A stretch of DNA of 7,406 bases from an uncultured Blautia sp. (GCA_934408705.1 CAKRVL010000111.1:1-7406), one strand, 5' to 3'; numbered from the stretch's first letter, positions 1 through 6,567 are shown. The notes: a model not told the origin generated them from the letters alone. Program-made: numbers and translations.

Positions 1-476
1 ATTGTCATATAGTCAAGAAATGCAACGTTTTTGTCTTCCAGTTTAAATGCAACTGTGTGATCATCGATTACATTGATCTCCTCAACATCCTCGTAGTTCG
101 GTGCATTCTCAGAACCGTTTTCCGGATCCATGATCGCTTCGATCGTAAACTTAACGTCCTCTGCTGTTACAGGCTCACCATCCTGCCACTTTGCATCTTC
201 TACCATATGGAATGTATAGGTATTGGTTTCGTCATCGAATTCCCAGCTCTCAGCCAGCGCCGGTACTACCTGGTTATCTCCGTCATGAGCAGTTAATCCG
301 TTAAAGATCAGAATATTAATCTCGCCATGCTCATCCATAGCCGGGTTGATTCTGGTATAATCGCCGCTTCCGTAAACCAAAGTTCCGCCTTCAGCAAAGA
401 CTGTCATCGATGTTCCGGCACATGCCAGTGTCATAGCCAGAACAGTTCCGGCTATCATGAGTGTTCTCTTTTTCAT
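1..476 (-). CDS. ABC transporter substrate-binding protein, peptide/nickel type (SBP_bac_5), N-terminal part
   Basis: This is the extracellular solute-binding component of an oligopeptide-type ABC importer. Only the first 158 codons are present; the rest lies beyond the window start, where about 500-550 residues would be usual for the family. It starts at ATG 476 with a GAGGG ribosome binding site at 485-489. Residues 1-28 form a signal peptide (MKKR, hydrophobic core, then VFA before EGG). Cys19 in the context TLAC fits a loose lipobox, so either lipoprotein processing or cleavage after Ala28 is possible. The mature part has family hallmarks: an early LVYGSGDYTRINPA strand, PALAESWEFDD (about 72-82), then TYTFHMVEDAKWQDGEPVTAEDVKFTIEA split over about 86-114, the classic 'W-x-DG-x-P-x-TA-x-DV' signature. 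The substrate cannot be told. It is transcribed away from the glycine riboswitch and symporter, and its permease genes are not visible. Confidence 0.93.
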   Translation of the reverse strand, partial: MKKRTLMIAGTVLAMTLACAGTSMTVFAEGGTLVYGSGDYTRINPAMDEHGEINILIFNGLTAHDGDNQVVPALAESWEFDDETNTYTFHMVEDAKWQDGEPVTAEDVKFTIEAIMDPENGSENAPNYEDVEEINVIDDHTVAFKLEDKNVAFLDYMT

Positions 477-704
477 TTGTCGTTCCCTCGCTTTTTTCTT
501 GATTAATACCTGTCGTCTATGATAACAGAGTTTTAAGAGATTCATAAGCCCAGTAGGGGGATATTGGTATATTCTATTTTATTGCAAACACATTCCTTTT
601 TAGAATATCTTTAATTTCACTATATCCGACTATTATTCTTCTTATTTTCTTCTTATAATAGAATTTTTTCGCAAAAACATATTGAAAAATGCGGATTCCT
701 GTGA
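477..704. other. AT-rich divergent intergenic region, no gene
   Basis: This stretch separates the solute-binding protein gene (minus) from the symporter promoter (plus). It holds the GAGGG ribosome binding site for the minus-strand gene at 485-489. I looked on the minus strand for a sigma-A promoter and found only weak candidates, the best being TTATGA and TTATCA (542-547 and 520-525 on the plus strand, 16 nt apart). I do not call a promoter from that. No convincing small open reading frame or strong hairpin is seen. Confidence 0.5.
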
Positions 705-710
705 TATTCT
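682..710 (+). promoter_or_regulatory. Sigma-A-type promoter of the glycine riboswitch / symporter transcript
   Basis: TTGAAA at 682-687 and TATTCT at 705-710 are separated by 17 nt, and TGA just before the -10 gives an extended -10 (TGn). Transcription would start near 717, about 18 nt ahead of the 5' hairpin and about 165 nt ahead of the start codon, so the riboswitch lies wholly in the leader. The placement fits well, but no mapped start site is available. Confidence 0.7.
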
Positions 711-734
711 ATGTACCAGTGTATTTCTACACGA

Positions 735-777
735 TACGAATGACCGCCATGCTCGTACAGTCAGCAGGTCCTTCGTA
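735..777 (+). promoter_or_regulatory. 5' leader hairpin, ghost-aptamer-like element of a singlet glycine riboswitch
   Basis: TACGAA (735-740) pairs with TTCGTA (772-777), GACC (742-745) with GGTC (767-770), and TGCT (750-753) with AGCA (763-766), leaving a 9-nt loop. The hairpin ends only 5 nt before the aptamer. Singlet glycine riboswitches are known to keep a vestigial 'ghost' aptamer stem on one side of the functional aptamer; a stem on the 5' side matches the type usually found ahead of transporter genes. The pairing is seen directly. Its role as a ghost aptamer is inferred from position. Confidence 0.6.
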
Positions 778-782
778 ACTCA

Positions 783-866
783 GGAGAGTCTCTTCAAAAA
801 ATTTATGGAAGAGCGCCGAAGGTGTACGCAGCATTTGCAATGCTGTTAATCTCTCAGGCAAAAGGA
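783..866 (+). promoter_or_regulatory. Glycine riboswitch, single aptamer
   Basis: The aptamer carries the conserved glycine riboswitch features in order: GGAGAG (783-788), a stem CTCTTC/GAAGAG (790-795 with 808-813), the core GCCGAAGG (815-822), a stem CAGCATT/AATGCTG (829-835 with 839-845), then AATCTCTCAGGCAAAAGGA (848-866). P1 is GAGAG (784-788) with CTCTC (851-855). The family senses glycine. Here it leads straight into the ribosome binding site of an alanine/glycine:cation symporter, a well-known target. No intrinsic terminator fits between the aptamer and the GGAGG at 868-872, so control of translation initiation is the likelier mechanism. Only one aptamer is present, not the common tandem pair. 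Confidence 0.93.
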
Positions 867-867
867 T

Positions 868-872
868 GGAGG
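868..872 (+). promoter_or_regulatory. Ribosome binding site that fixes the symporter start at 882
   Basis: GGAGG lies 9 nt before ATG 882. The reading frame is open further upstream to a GTG at 822, but that codon is inside the conserved GCCGAAGG core of the riboswitch and has no ribosome binding site, so 882 is the start. The site begins 1 nt after the aptamer, as expected for ligand-controlled ribosome access. Confidence 0.85.
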
Positions 873-881
873 AAAGAGAAT

Positions 882-2294
882 ATGTTTACACAAATCAACA
901 ACTTTATCACCTGGTTTGACGGAGTAGTCTGGGGACTTCCGTTAATCATTCTGATCCTGATCACAGGATTCCTTTTAACCGTTCGGTTAGGCTTTTTACA
1001 GGTAAGACATCTTGGAAAAGCACTGAAATTCATGGTACGAAATGAGGAAGGCGGCGAGGGCGAGGTAACAAGCTTTGGAGCCCTTTGTACAGCTTTGTCA
1101 GCTACCATTGGAACCGGTAATATCGTAGGTGTTGCCACTGCTATCGCAGCCGGCGGTCCCGGAGCCTTATTCTGGATGATCGTTGCAGCATTCTTCGGTA
1201 TGGCAACCAAATATGCAGAAGGACTTCTTGCGATCAAATACCGTACCATTGACAAGGACGGACACGTTCTTGGCGGACCATTCTATTACATTGAGAACGG
1301 AATGGGAAAACAGTGGAGATGGCTTGGAAAGATTTTCGCATTCTTCGGAGCTGGCGTTGGTCTTTTCGGAATCGGTACCTTTACACAGGTAAATGGTATT
1401 GCTTCTGCAGTAAAGAACTTTTTTGATCCGGATACAGCTTACACAGTTTCCCTTTTTGGAAATACATATTCCTGGGCTACAGTTATCGCCTGCCTGATCC
1501 TTACCTTATGTGTTGGTCTGGTCGTACTTGGCGGTATCCAGCGTATTGCAAAGGTTTCCCAGATTATCGTACCGTTTATGGCTGTTCTGTATGTCGCACT
1601 TGCACTGATCATTATCATCACAAATATCACTGCAGTTCCAGGTGCAATTGCTGCTATTGTAAAAACAGCATTTAACGGCAGTGCACTTGCAGGTGGTGCT
1701 ATGGGAACTATGGTAGTTGCCATGCAAAAAGGTATTGCCCGCGGAATTTTCTCAAATGAATCTGGTCTTGGTAGTGCTCCTATCGCAGCTGCTGCTGCTC
1801 AGACAAAGGAGCCAGTTCGTCAGGGACTTGTTTCCATGACCGGTACTTTTATTGATACCATCGTAATCTGCACAATGACAGGTCTTTCTATTGTCATTAC
1901 AGAAACCTGGAATACAGGACTTGAGGGTGTTGCCATTACTACAGCCGCATTCCAGAAGGGACTTCCCTTCCCGGCTCAGTTTGCATCCTTTGCACTGATG
2001 CTGTGCCTGGTATTCTTTGCATTTACCACCATCCTTGGATGGGATTATTATGGAGAAAGATGCCTCGAGTATCTGTTTAACCGCAATATGACAGCTGTAA
2101 AGACCTACCGCTGGTTATATATCCTCTGCGTATTCTTTGGACCATACATGACAGTTGCTGCTGTTTGGAATATTGCAGATATTTTCAACGCCTTGATGGC
2201 ATTCCCGAACCTGATTGCATTGCTTGCTTTAAGTGGTGTGGTTGTTAGGGAAACAAAAGATTTCTTTAAAAGACATAAAAATTATCAGATTTAA
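882..2294 (+). CDS. Alanine/glycine:cation symporter (AGCS family), sodium-coupled amino-acid carrier
   Basis: This integral membrane protein imports alanine or glycine with Na+ (or H+) and has 470 residues, a normal length. Family motifs are clear: ALSATIGTGNIVGVATAIA (about 71-89), the signature GGPGALFWMIVAAFFG (91-106), KYAEGLLAIKYR (about 109-120), GGPFYYIENGMG (about 128-139) and GIARGIFSNESGLGSAP (284-300) followed by AAAAAQ. About ten or eleven hydrophobic segments span the protein, the last near the C-terminus before RETKDFFKRHKNYQI. In the family signature the Trp usually found after FWM is Ile100 here. The start at 882 is chosen from the GGAGG at 868-872; the longer frame runs through the riboswitch. 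Glycine control by that riboswitch suggests glycine is a substrate or a signal for it. It is transcribed alone and followed by a terminator. Specificity for alanine, glycine or both is not resolvable here. Confidence 0.95.
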   Translation: MFTQINNFITWFDGVVWGLPLIILILITGFLLTVRLGFLQVRHLGKALKFMVRNEEGGEGEVTSFGALCTALSATIGTGNIVGVATAIAAGGPGALFWMIVAAFFGMATKYAEGLLAIKYRTIDKDGHVLGGPFYYIENGMGKQWRWLGKIFAFFGAGVGLFGIGTFTQVNGIASAVKNFFDPDTAYTVSLFGNTYSWATVIACLILTLCVGLVVLGGIQRIAKVSQIIVPFMAVLYVALALIIIITNITAVPGAIAAIVKTAFNGSALAGGAMGTMVVAMQKGIARGIFSNESGLGSAPIAAAAAQTKEPVRQGLVSMTGTFIDTIVICTMTGLSIVITETWNTGLEGVAITTAAFQKGLPFPAQFASFALMLCLVFFAFTTILGWDYYGERCLEYLFNRNMTAVKTYRWLYILCVFFGPYMTVAAVWNIADIFNALMAFPNLIALLALSGVVVRETKDFFKRHKNYQI

Positions 2295-2324
2295 AGACTT
2301 GAAAATTCTTTGTATAAGATAAAG

Positions 2325-2371
2325 AAACCTTCTCGGATACGATGCTTTTAGCCGATCAGAGAAGGTTTTTT
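2325..2371 (+). terminator. Intrinsic terminator between the symporter and phoU, possibly bidirectional
   Basis: AAACCTTCTC (2325-2334) pairs with GAGAAGGTTT (2359-2368) around a 24-nt loop, followed by a T run to 2371. It ends the symporter transcript about 30 nt after its stop codon. On the minus strand the same stem is followed by TCTTTATCTT, a weaker U-rich tail, and lies directly past the phoU stop at 2379, so it may stop the phosphate operon as well. Confidence 0.85.
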
Positions 2372-2378
2372 ATAATGT

Positions 2379-3059
2379 TTATAATGAATCCGGATTAAAC
2401 AGATCACTGATGTTGTCACCATTTCTATGGATTCCATCTACAGCAAACTCAGCCCACTCACCAATATTTGTTGCATGATCCCCGATTCTCTCATAATATT
2501 TGGAAATCATCAGAAGATCCAGAACCTCATCGCTTGAATAGCCCATTCTGTTCATATCCAGTGCTTTTCTCACCTTGTCAAAAAGATTGTCCAGGACATC
2601 ATCACTGTCGATCACTTTTTTTGCCAGATCACTTTTTCCCTCTACATAAGCAGTGACGCTGTCATTTACCATATGCATGGCATGATCTGCCATTTCCTGA
2701 AGGGGAATTGCTGTAACAGGCACATGAACACTTCCTGTATTCATGATCTCTGCAATATCCGTTGCCTGATCTCCAATACGTTCCATATCTGTAACCATTT
2801 TAAGCGCTGCGGAAATTTTACGCAGATCACTGCCTACTGGCTGCTGCTTCAGAAGGAGCTGCATACAAAGAGCTTCAATGTTATGCTCTTTATCATCAAT
2901 CTCTTTCTCGATTTTTGCAATCTCCCTTGTTGCAGACTCCCGTACCTCCACGCTTGCCAGAATCTGACAGGTCTTCATGATTGCCTGACCACACAGATTT
3001 CCCATTTCCAGGATCTCATCTGAAAGTCTGGAAAGCTTCGCGGTATATACGTCTCTCAT
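2379..3059 (-). CDS. phoU: Phosphate-specific transport system accessory protein PhoU
   Basis: PhoU is a cytoplasmic, all-helical regulator that links the Pst transporter to Pho two-component signalling and limits phosphate uptake. This one has 226 residues, within the usual range. Its two PhoU repeats each carry the metal-binding motif: ERIGDQATD at 93-101 and ERIGDHATN at 190-198. The start ATG 3059 is set by GGGAGG (3070-3075 on the plus strand) 10 nt upstream, inside the end of pstB. A longer frame to 3152 would add 31 residues (beginning [12 protein letters not shown]) that read through pstB and have no family similarity. It is the last gene of the pst operon, 1 nt after the pstB stop, so translational coupling is likely. 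No histidine kinase or response regulator gene is in the window. Confidence 0.95.
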   Translation of the reverse strand: MRDVYTAKLSRLSDEILEMGNLCGQAIMKTCQILASVEVRESATREIAKIEKEIDDKEHNIEALCMQLLLKQQPVGSDLRKISAALKMVTDMERIGDQATDIAEIMNTGSVHVPVTAIPLQEMADHAMHMVNDSVTAYVEGKSDLAKKVIDSDDVLDNLFDKVRKALDMNRMGYSSDEVLDLLMISKYYERIGDHATNIGEWAEFAVDGIHRNGDNISDLFNPDSL

Positions 3060-3060
3060 A

Positions 3061-3810
3061 TCAACCGAACCTCCCTGTAATATACTCTTCTGTTTTCTTG
3101 TTCTGTGGCCTTGAAAACAGTTCTGTGGTATCATTATATTCAATAATCTCACCCAGCAGGAAAAATGCAGTCTTATCTGAAATACGTGCTGCCTGCTGCA
3201 TATTGTGAGTTACGATTACAATTGTATACTGGTCTTTTAATTCCATTGCCAGGTCCTCAATATGAGAGGTGGAAATAGGATCCAGCGCAGAGGTAGGCTC
3301 ATCCATGAGAAGCACCTCAGGCTCTACTGCAAGAGCTCTCGCAATACAAAGTCTCTGCTGCTGTCCGCCAGACATTCCAAGTGCACTTTTTTTCAGTCGG
3401 TCTTTTACTTCATCCCAAATAGACGCATTTCGAAGTGCCTGTTCCACGATCTCATCCAGCTTTTCTTTGGAATGGATTCCGTGAGTACGGGGACCATATG
3501 CGATGTTATCGTAAATGCTCATTGGAAAGGGATTCGGTTTCTGAAAAACCATTCCCACACGTTTTCTTAACAGGTTTACATCAATATCTCCGTAAATATC
3601 CTGGCCGTCAAGACGGATATCACCTGTGATCTTACATCCCTCTACCAGGTCATTCATACGATTTAAGGATTTCAGTAAAGTGGACTTTCCGCAGCCACTT
3701 GGGCCGATGAAAGCTGTAATTTTCTTTTCCGGAATATCCAGATTAATATTTTTTAATGCATGGAACTGGCTGTAGTACAGATCCATGTTTTTTACATCTA
3801 TTTTACCCAT
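3061..3810 (-). CDS. pstB: Phosphate ABC transporter ATP-binding protein PstB
   Basis: This is the cytoplasmic ATPase that powers high-affinity phosphate import through PstC-PstA. It has 249 residues, typical for PstB. Visible motifs are the Walker [10 protein letters not shown] (36-44), Q-loop Gln90 in [16 protein letters not shown] (87-102, highly characteristic of PstB), the ABC signature MSGGQQQR (146-153), Walker [14 protein letters not shown] (166-178) and the H-loop His202 in VTHNMQQA. The start ATG 3810 follows GAGGAG (3815-3820 on the plus strand). The frame extends to 3870, but this would overlap pstA and lacks similarity. It lies 22 nt after pstA and abuts phoU. Confidence 0.97.
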   Translation of the reverse strand: MGKIDVKNMDLYYSQFHALKNINLDIPEKKITAFIGPSGCGKSTLLKSLNRMNDLVEGCKITGDIRLDGQDIYGDIDVNLLRKRVGMVFQKPNPFPMSIYDNIAYGPRTHGIHSKEKLDEIVEQALRNASIWDEVKDRLKKSALGMSGGQQQRLCIARALAVEPEVLLMDEPTSALDPISTSHIEDLAMELKDQYTIVIVTHNMQQAARISDKTAFFLLGEIIEYNDTTELFSRPQNKKTEEYITGRFG

Positions 3811-3832
3811 AGTTCTCCTCTTTGTTCCACGA

Positions 3833-4690
3833 TTATTGGCCGTTTGCAGCTTTGCCCAGCCTCTTTGCACATGCTCCTGAAATCCAGTTCAATACAAGTA
3901 CAAATACCAGAAGGATAACAGCTGTTGCATATGCCTGATCCATGTAAAGGCCTTCACTGGAAAGTACATACATATGTACTGCAAGGGTTCGTCCTGATCC
4001 CATCAGACTGCCAGGAACCTTTGCAACAGCACCAGCTGTATAAATAAGTGCTGCTGTCTCACCTACAATACGTCCTGTTGCAAGTACAACACCTGACAGA
4101 ATTCCGGGAATTGCGCTTGGAAGCACAACCTTAAACACTGTACGAAGCTTTCCTGCACCAAGTCCAAAGGACGCTTCTCTGTACGCATCCGTAACACCCA
4201 GGAGTGCCTCTTCTGTAGTGCGGATGATCAGCGGCAAAATCATAATTACCAGCGTCATAGAGCCGGACAAAAGAGAATATCCCCAGTGAAGAGCCGTACT
4301 GAAAAACAGAAGACCAAACAGACCAAAAATAATGGACGGGATTCCCTGAAGTGTCTCTGTAGTAATACGGATTACCTTTACCAGTCTGCTTCCTTTTTTT
4401 GCATATTCAACCAGATAAATTGCAGCAAAAACACCAAATGGTACTGCTATCACAAGTGTAAACAGTGTAATGATCAGGGTGTTGATCAGTGCCGGCATCA
4501 ACGAAGCATTCTCGGAATTATACTCCAGTGCAAACAGATCCGGTGTCAGATTTCCAACGCCTTTTATCAGGATAAAGCCTACCAGAAATGCCATGACAGC
4601 TACTGTAAGAAGTGCCGCAAACCATACCAGCAGTCTCAAAATGGCAGAACCGGGATGATTTTTCCAATAAGATAATTTGCTTTTAGTCAT
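3833..4690 (-). CDS. pstA: Phosphate ABC transporter permease PstA
   Basis: PstA is one of the two membrane subunits forming the phosphate channel, here 285 residues. It shows a hydrophobic N-terminal segment (about 18-45) and about five more membrane helices, with the conserved [19 protein letters not shown] region in the middle. The cytoplasmic coupling (EAA) loop is recognised in [20 protein letters not shown] followed by [11 protein letters not shown] (roughly 167-198), which contacts Pst[16 protein letters not shown] is a PstA family stretch. The start ATG 4690 overlaps the pstC stop by 8 nt (ATGACTAA), with a GAGGAG-type ribosome binding site at 4700-4705 inside pstC, so translation is probably coupled. 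The C-terminus [10 protein letters not shown] is followed by a 22-nt gap to pstB. Confidence 0.96.
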   Translation of the reverse strand: MTKSKLSYWKNHPGSAILRLLVWFAALLTVAVMAFLVGFILIKGVGNLTPDLFALEYNSENASLMPALINTLIITLFTLVIAVPFGVFAAIYLVEYAKKGSRLVKVIRITTETLQGIPSIIFGLFGLLFFSTALHWGYSLLSGSMTLVIMILPLIIRTTEEALLGVTDAYREASFGLGAGKLRTVFKVVLPSAIPGILSGVVLATGRIVGETAALIYTAGAVAKVPGSLMGSGRTLAVHMYVLSSEGLYMDQAYATAVILLVFVLVLNWISGACAKRLGKAANGQ

Positions 4691-5537
4691 CTTCTGCTCT
4701 CCTCTTCAGGGCTGATACACAAAGGTTGATGATCAGGATAAATACAAACAGTACTACACCTGTGGCAATCAGCGCTTCTCTGTGGAGGTCTGTTGCATAG
4801 CCCATTTCAATTACGATATTTGCAGTCATGGTACGAAGTCCTTTAAACAGTCCCTGGGGCATCCAGGTCTGGTTTCCCGCTACCATGATTACCGCCATTG
4901 TTTCTCCGATAGCACGGCCGATTCCAAGAACCACACCTGCCAGAACACCTGATTTTGCAGCCGGGAAAACAGTGCCAAAAACACTTTTTTCATGGGTTGC
5001 TCCAAGTGCAAGTGCCCCTTCATAATAGCTTGTGGGAACACTCTTTAGGGCAGGCTCTGCAACACCTGCCACAGTTGGAAGAATCATAATTCCAAGCAGG
5101 ACAGAGGCTGTCAGCATGGTGCTTCCGTCATGACCTGTAAGCTGACGAAGGAGAGGTACAAATACAGTCAGTCCAAAGAAGCCATATACAACAGACGGGA
5201 TTCCAGCAAGAAGATTCACCATCGCTTTTAATGGTCCATACAATCGTTTCGGACAATAGAAAGCCAGGAAAATTGCCAGAAGAAGTGCTGTGGGAACTCC
5301 CACTACAATTGCTCCTGCAGTCACATAGATACTTCCAAGGATAAATGGAAAAATTCCGTATAGTCCGTTGGATGGCTTCCATTTCATTCCAAACAGGAAG
5401 TCCGGCAGGCCGATTTTCGCCATTGCCGGGATTCCGTTTGCGAAAAGGAAAATACAGATTAATGCAACAGCCAGCACCGAAGTGCAGGCTGCTACAAGGA
5501 ACACGATTTTCATTACCTTTTCATTGATCGATTTCAT
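4683..5537 (-). CDS. pstC: Phosphate ABC transporter permease PstC
   Basis: PstC is the partner membrane subunit of PstA, here 284 residues, slightly short but normal for Firmicutes. There are about six hydrophobic helices, the first at about 10-36. Conserved stretches are GIFPFILGSIYVT (about 61-73), LLAGIPSVVYGFFGLTVFVP (about 108-127), the coupling loop in YYEGALALGATHEKSVFGTV followed by FPAAKSGVLAG (about 169-199), and GIGRAIGETMAVIMVAGN. ATG 5537 is preceded by AAGGA 8 nt upstream. An internal Met at residue 9 is a less likely start because it lacks its own ribosome binding site. It follows pstS by 48 nt and overlaps pstA by 8 nt. Confidence 0.96.
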   Translation of the reverse strand: MKSINEKVMKIVFLVAACTSVLAVALICIFLFANGIPAMAKIGLPDFLFGMKWKPSNGLYGIFPFILGSIYVTAGAIVVGVPTALLLAIFLAFYCPKRLYGPLKAMVNLLAGIPSVVYGFFGLTVFVPLLRQLTGHDGSTMLTASVLLGIMILPTVAGVAEPALKSVPTSYYEGALALGATHEKSVFGTVFPAAKSGVLAGVVLGIGRAIGETMAVIMVAGNQTWMPQGLFKGLRTMTANIVIEMGYATDLHREALIATGVVLFVFILIINLCVSALKRRAEDD

Positions 5538-5585
5538 AAATTCGTTCCTTTTTATTCGGAAAGTTATTTGTCAAAACTGCATTTC

Positions 5586-6446
5586 TTACTTTGCAAGGTC
5601 TTCCCATGTTGTAATGTTGCCAGTGTAGATATCCTTTACCTGCTCGCTTGTAAGCTCTTCTACACCACTGTCATTGTTTACAATAACTGCAATACCGTCT
5701 TTTGCAATTACAGTTGCAGTAAGACCAGCCTCAGTCTCGCTGTCTTTTAAATCACGGGATGCCATACCGATATCGCAAAGACCATCAATTGCAGATGTCA
5801 TACCAGTTGTGGAATCGCTCTGCTGAACCTCAATGTCTACTTTGTCGTTTACTGCTTTGTAACCTTCTGCAAGTTTTTCCATAACAGGTGTTACAGAAGA
5901 GGAACCAGCTACTACAACTTTTCCTTCTACATCAGCTGCTTCATATGCCGGTTTGTCACCTACTGAGATGTAGCCATTGTCTTCAATGATCTTCTGTCCA
6001 TCTGCACTCATGATGTATGTAATGAAATCCTGTGCTGCTTCGCTTACATCATCCTTTGTTGCAATGTTGAATGGACGAACTACTTTGTAATCTCCGGACT
6101 CAATGTTTTCTGCTGTTGCCTCTGCACCGTCGATCTTTAATGCTGTTACACTGTCATCCAGGGAGCCAAGAGATACATATCCGATTGCATTTACGTCCTG
6201 AGCTACTGTGCTTAACATAACGGAGGTGCTGTTTGTGATCTTTGCTGCTTCTGTTGTATTGTCCACTTTATTTCCATCTGCGTCTTTTTCTTCAATTCCA
6301 AACAGTTCAATGAATGCACCTCTTGTACCGGATCCGTCTTCTCTGGAGCAGATTGTGATATCTCCGGAAGCTGCTGCCATTGCTGTTGTTCCCATTGTTG
6401 CTACTCCTAATAATGCCGCCATTGCTACTGCTAAACCTTTTTTCAT
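5586..6446 (-). CDS. pstS: Phosphate-binding protein PstS, circularly permuted form
   Basis: This is the extracellular phosphate receptor of the Pst transporter, 286 residues. Residues 1-24 are a signal peptide ending TTAMA before AASG. There is no lipobox cysteine, unlike most Gram-positive binding proteins. Phosphate-site motifs are all present but in permuted order: SREDGSGTRGAF (34-45) and AIGYVSLGSLDDSVTALKID (87-106) come first, through MSADGQKIIEDNGYISV (146-162), then GSSSVTP (181-187), QQSDSTTG (208-215), DIGMASRDL (225-233), and finally VKDIYTGNITTWEDLAK (270-286). In standard PstS the GSSS half comes first and the IYTG...W segment leads directly into SGTR. ATG 6446 is chosen from AGGAG (6458-6462 on the plus strand); the longer frame to 6521 precedes the signal peptide. 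It heads the pst operon behind a candidate Pho box. Confidence 0.93.
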   Translation of the reverse strand: MKKGLAVAMAALLGVATMGTTAMAAASGDITICSREDGSGTRGAFIELFGIEEKDADGNKVDNTTEAAKITNSTSVMLSTVAQDVNAIGYVSLGSLDDSVTALKIDGAEATAENIESGDYKVVRPFNIATKDDVSEAAQDFITYIMSADGQKIIEDNGYISVGDKPAYEAADVEGKVVVAGSSSVTPVMEKLAEGYKAVNDKVDIEVQQSDSTTGMTSAIDGLCDIGMASRDLKDSETEAGLTATVIAKDGIAVIVNNDSGVEELTSEQVKDIYTGNITTWEDLAK

Positions 6447-6503
6447 AGTTTTAAATTCTCCTTTTCTTCGCGGTCCTAATGTTTTTATCTCTCTCGCGAT
6501 TAC

Positions 6504-6531
6504 AGTATGTATCTTACCCACGGGATGTAAA
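6504..6531 (-). promoter_or_regulatory. Candidate pstS promoter
   Basis: Read on the minus strand, TTTACA (plus 6526-6531) and CATACT (plus 6504-6509) are 16 nt apart. The -35 matches the consensus at 5 of 6 positions and the -10 at 4 of 6. The -35 overlaps the promoter-proximal repeat of the candidate Pho box, an arrangement typical of promoters activated by PhoP/PhoB. The weak -10 fits an activator-dependent promoter, but the call rests on pattern only. Confidence 0.45.
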
Positions 6532-6567
6532 ATACACTAGCTTTTAAATGTAAAATCGCAGTAAAAT
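6526..6567 (-). promoter_or_regulatory. Candidate Pho box (PhoP/PhoB binding repeats) upstream of pstS
   Basis: Three exact copies of GTAAAAT on the plus strand (minus-strand ATTTTAC) begin at 6527, 6550 and 6561. Their spacing is 23 and 11 nt, i.e. about two helical turns and one. The two copies at 6527 and 6550 extend to TGTAAAAT (minus ATTTTACA), close to the TTAACA-like repeats with 11-nt period bound by PhoP in Firmicutes. The position, directly upstream of and overlapping the pstS -35, is where such sites act. The response regulator itself is not in the window. Confidence 0.6.

Noticed and set aside
520..547. Minus-strand promoter for the solute-binding protein gene (TTATGA, 16 nt, TTATCA)
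   Set aside because: Both boxes match the consensus weakly and equal matches would be expected by chance in this AT-rich stretch.
717..782. A second glycine aptamer forming a tandem riboswitch
   Set aside because: Neither a GCCGAAGG core nor a CTCTCAGG-type closing segment is present upstream of 783. Only a simple hairpin (735-777) is found.
854..1255. Open frame of 133 codons on the minus strand opposite the symporter
   Set aside because: It lies wholly antisense to a confidently identified membrane protein, has no ribosome binding site and shows no recognisable domain. It is a codon-bias shadow.
4286..4675. Open frame of 129 codons on the plus strand opposite pstA, rich in Cys, Lys and Gln
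   Set aside because: Its odd composition is what results from reading the antisense of hydrophobic codons. It is opposite a conserved gene and has no start signals.
5538..5585. Attenuator hairpin between pstS and pstC
   Set aside because: Only a 4-bp TTCC/GGAA stem with a 9-nt loop is possible, and it overlaps the pstC ribosome binding site. It is too weak to call.
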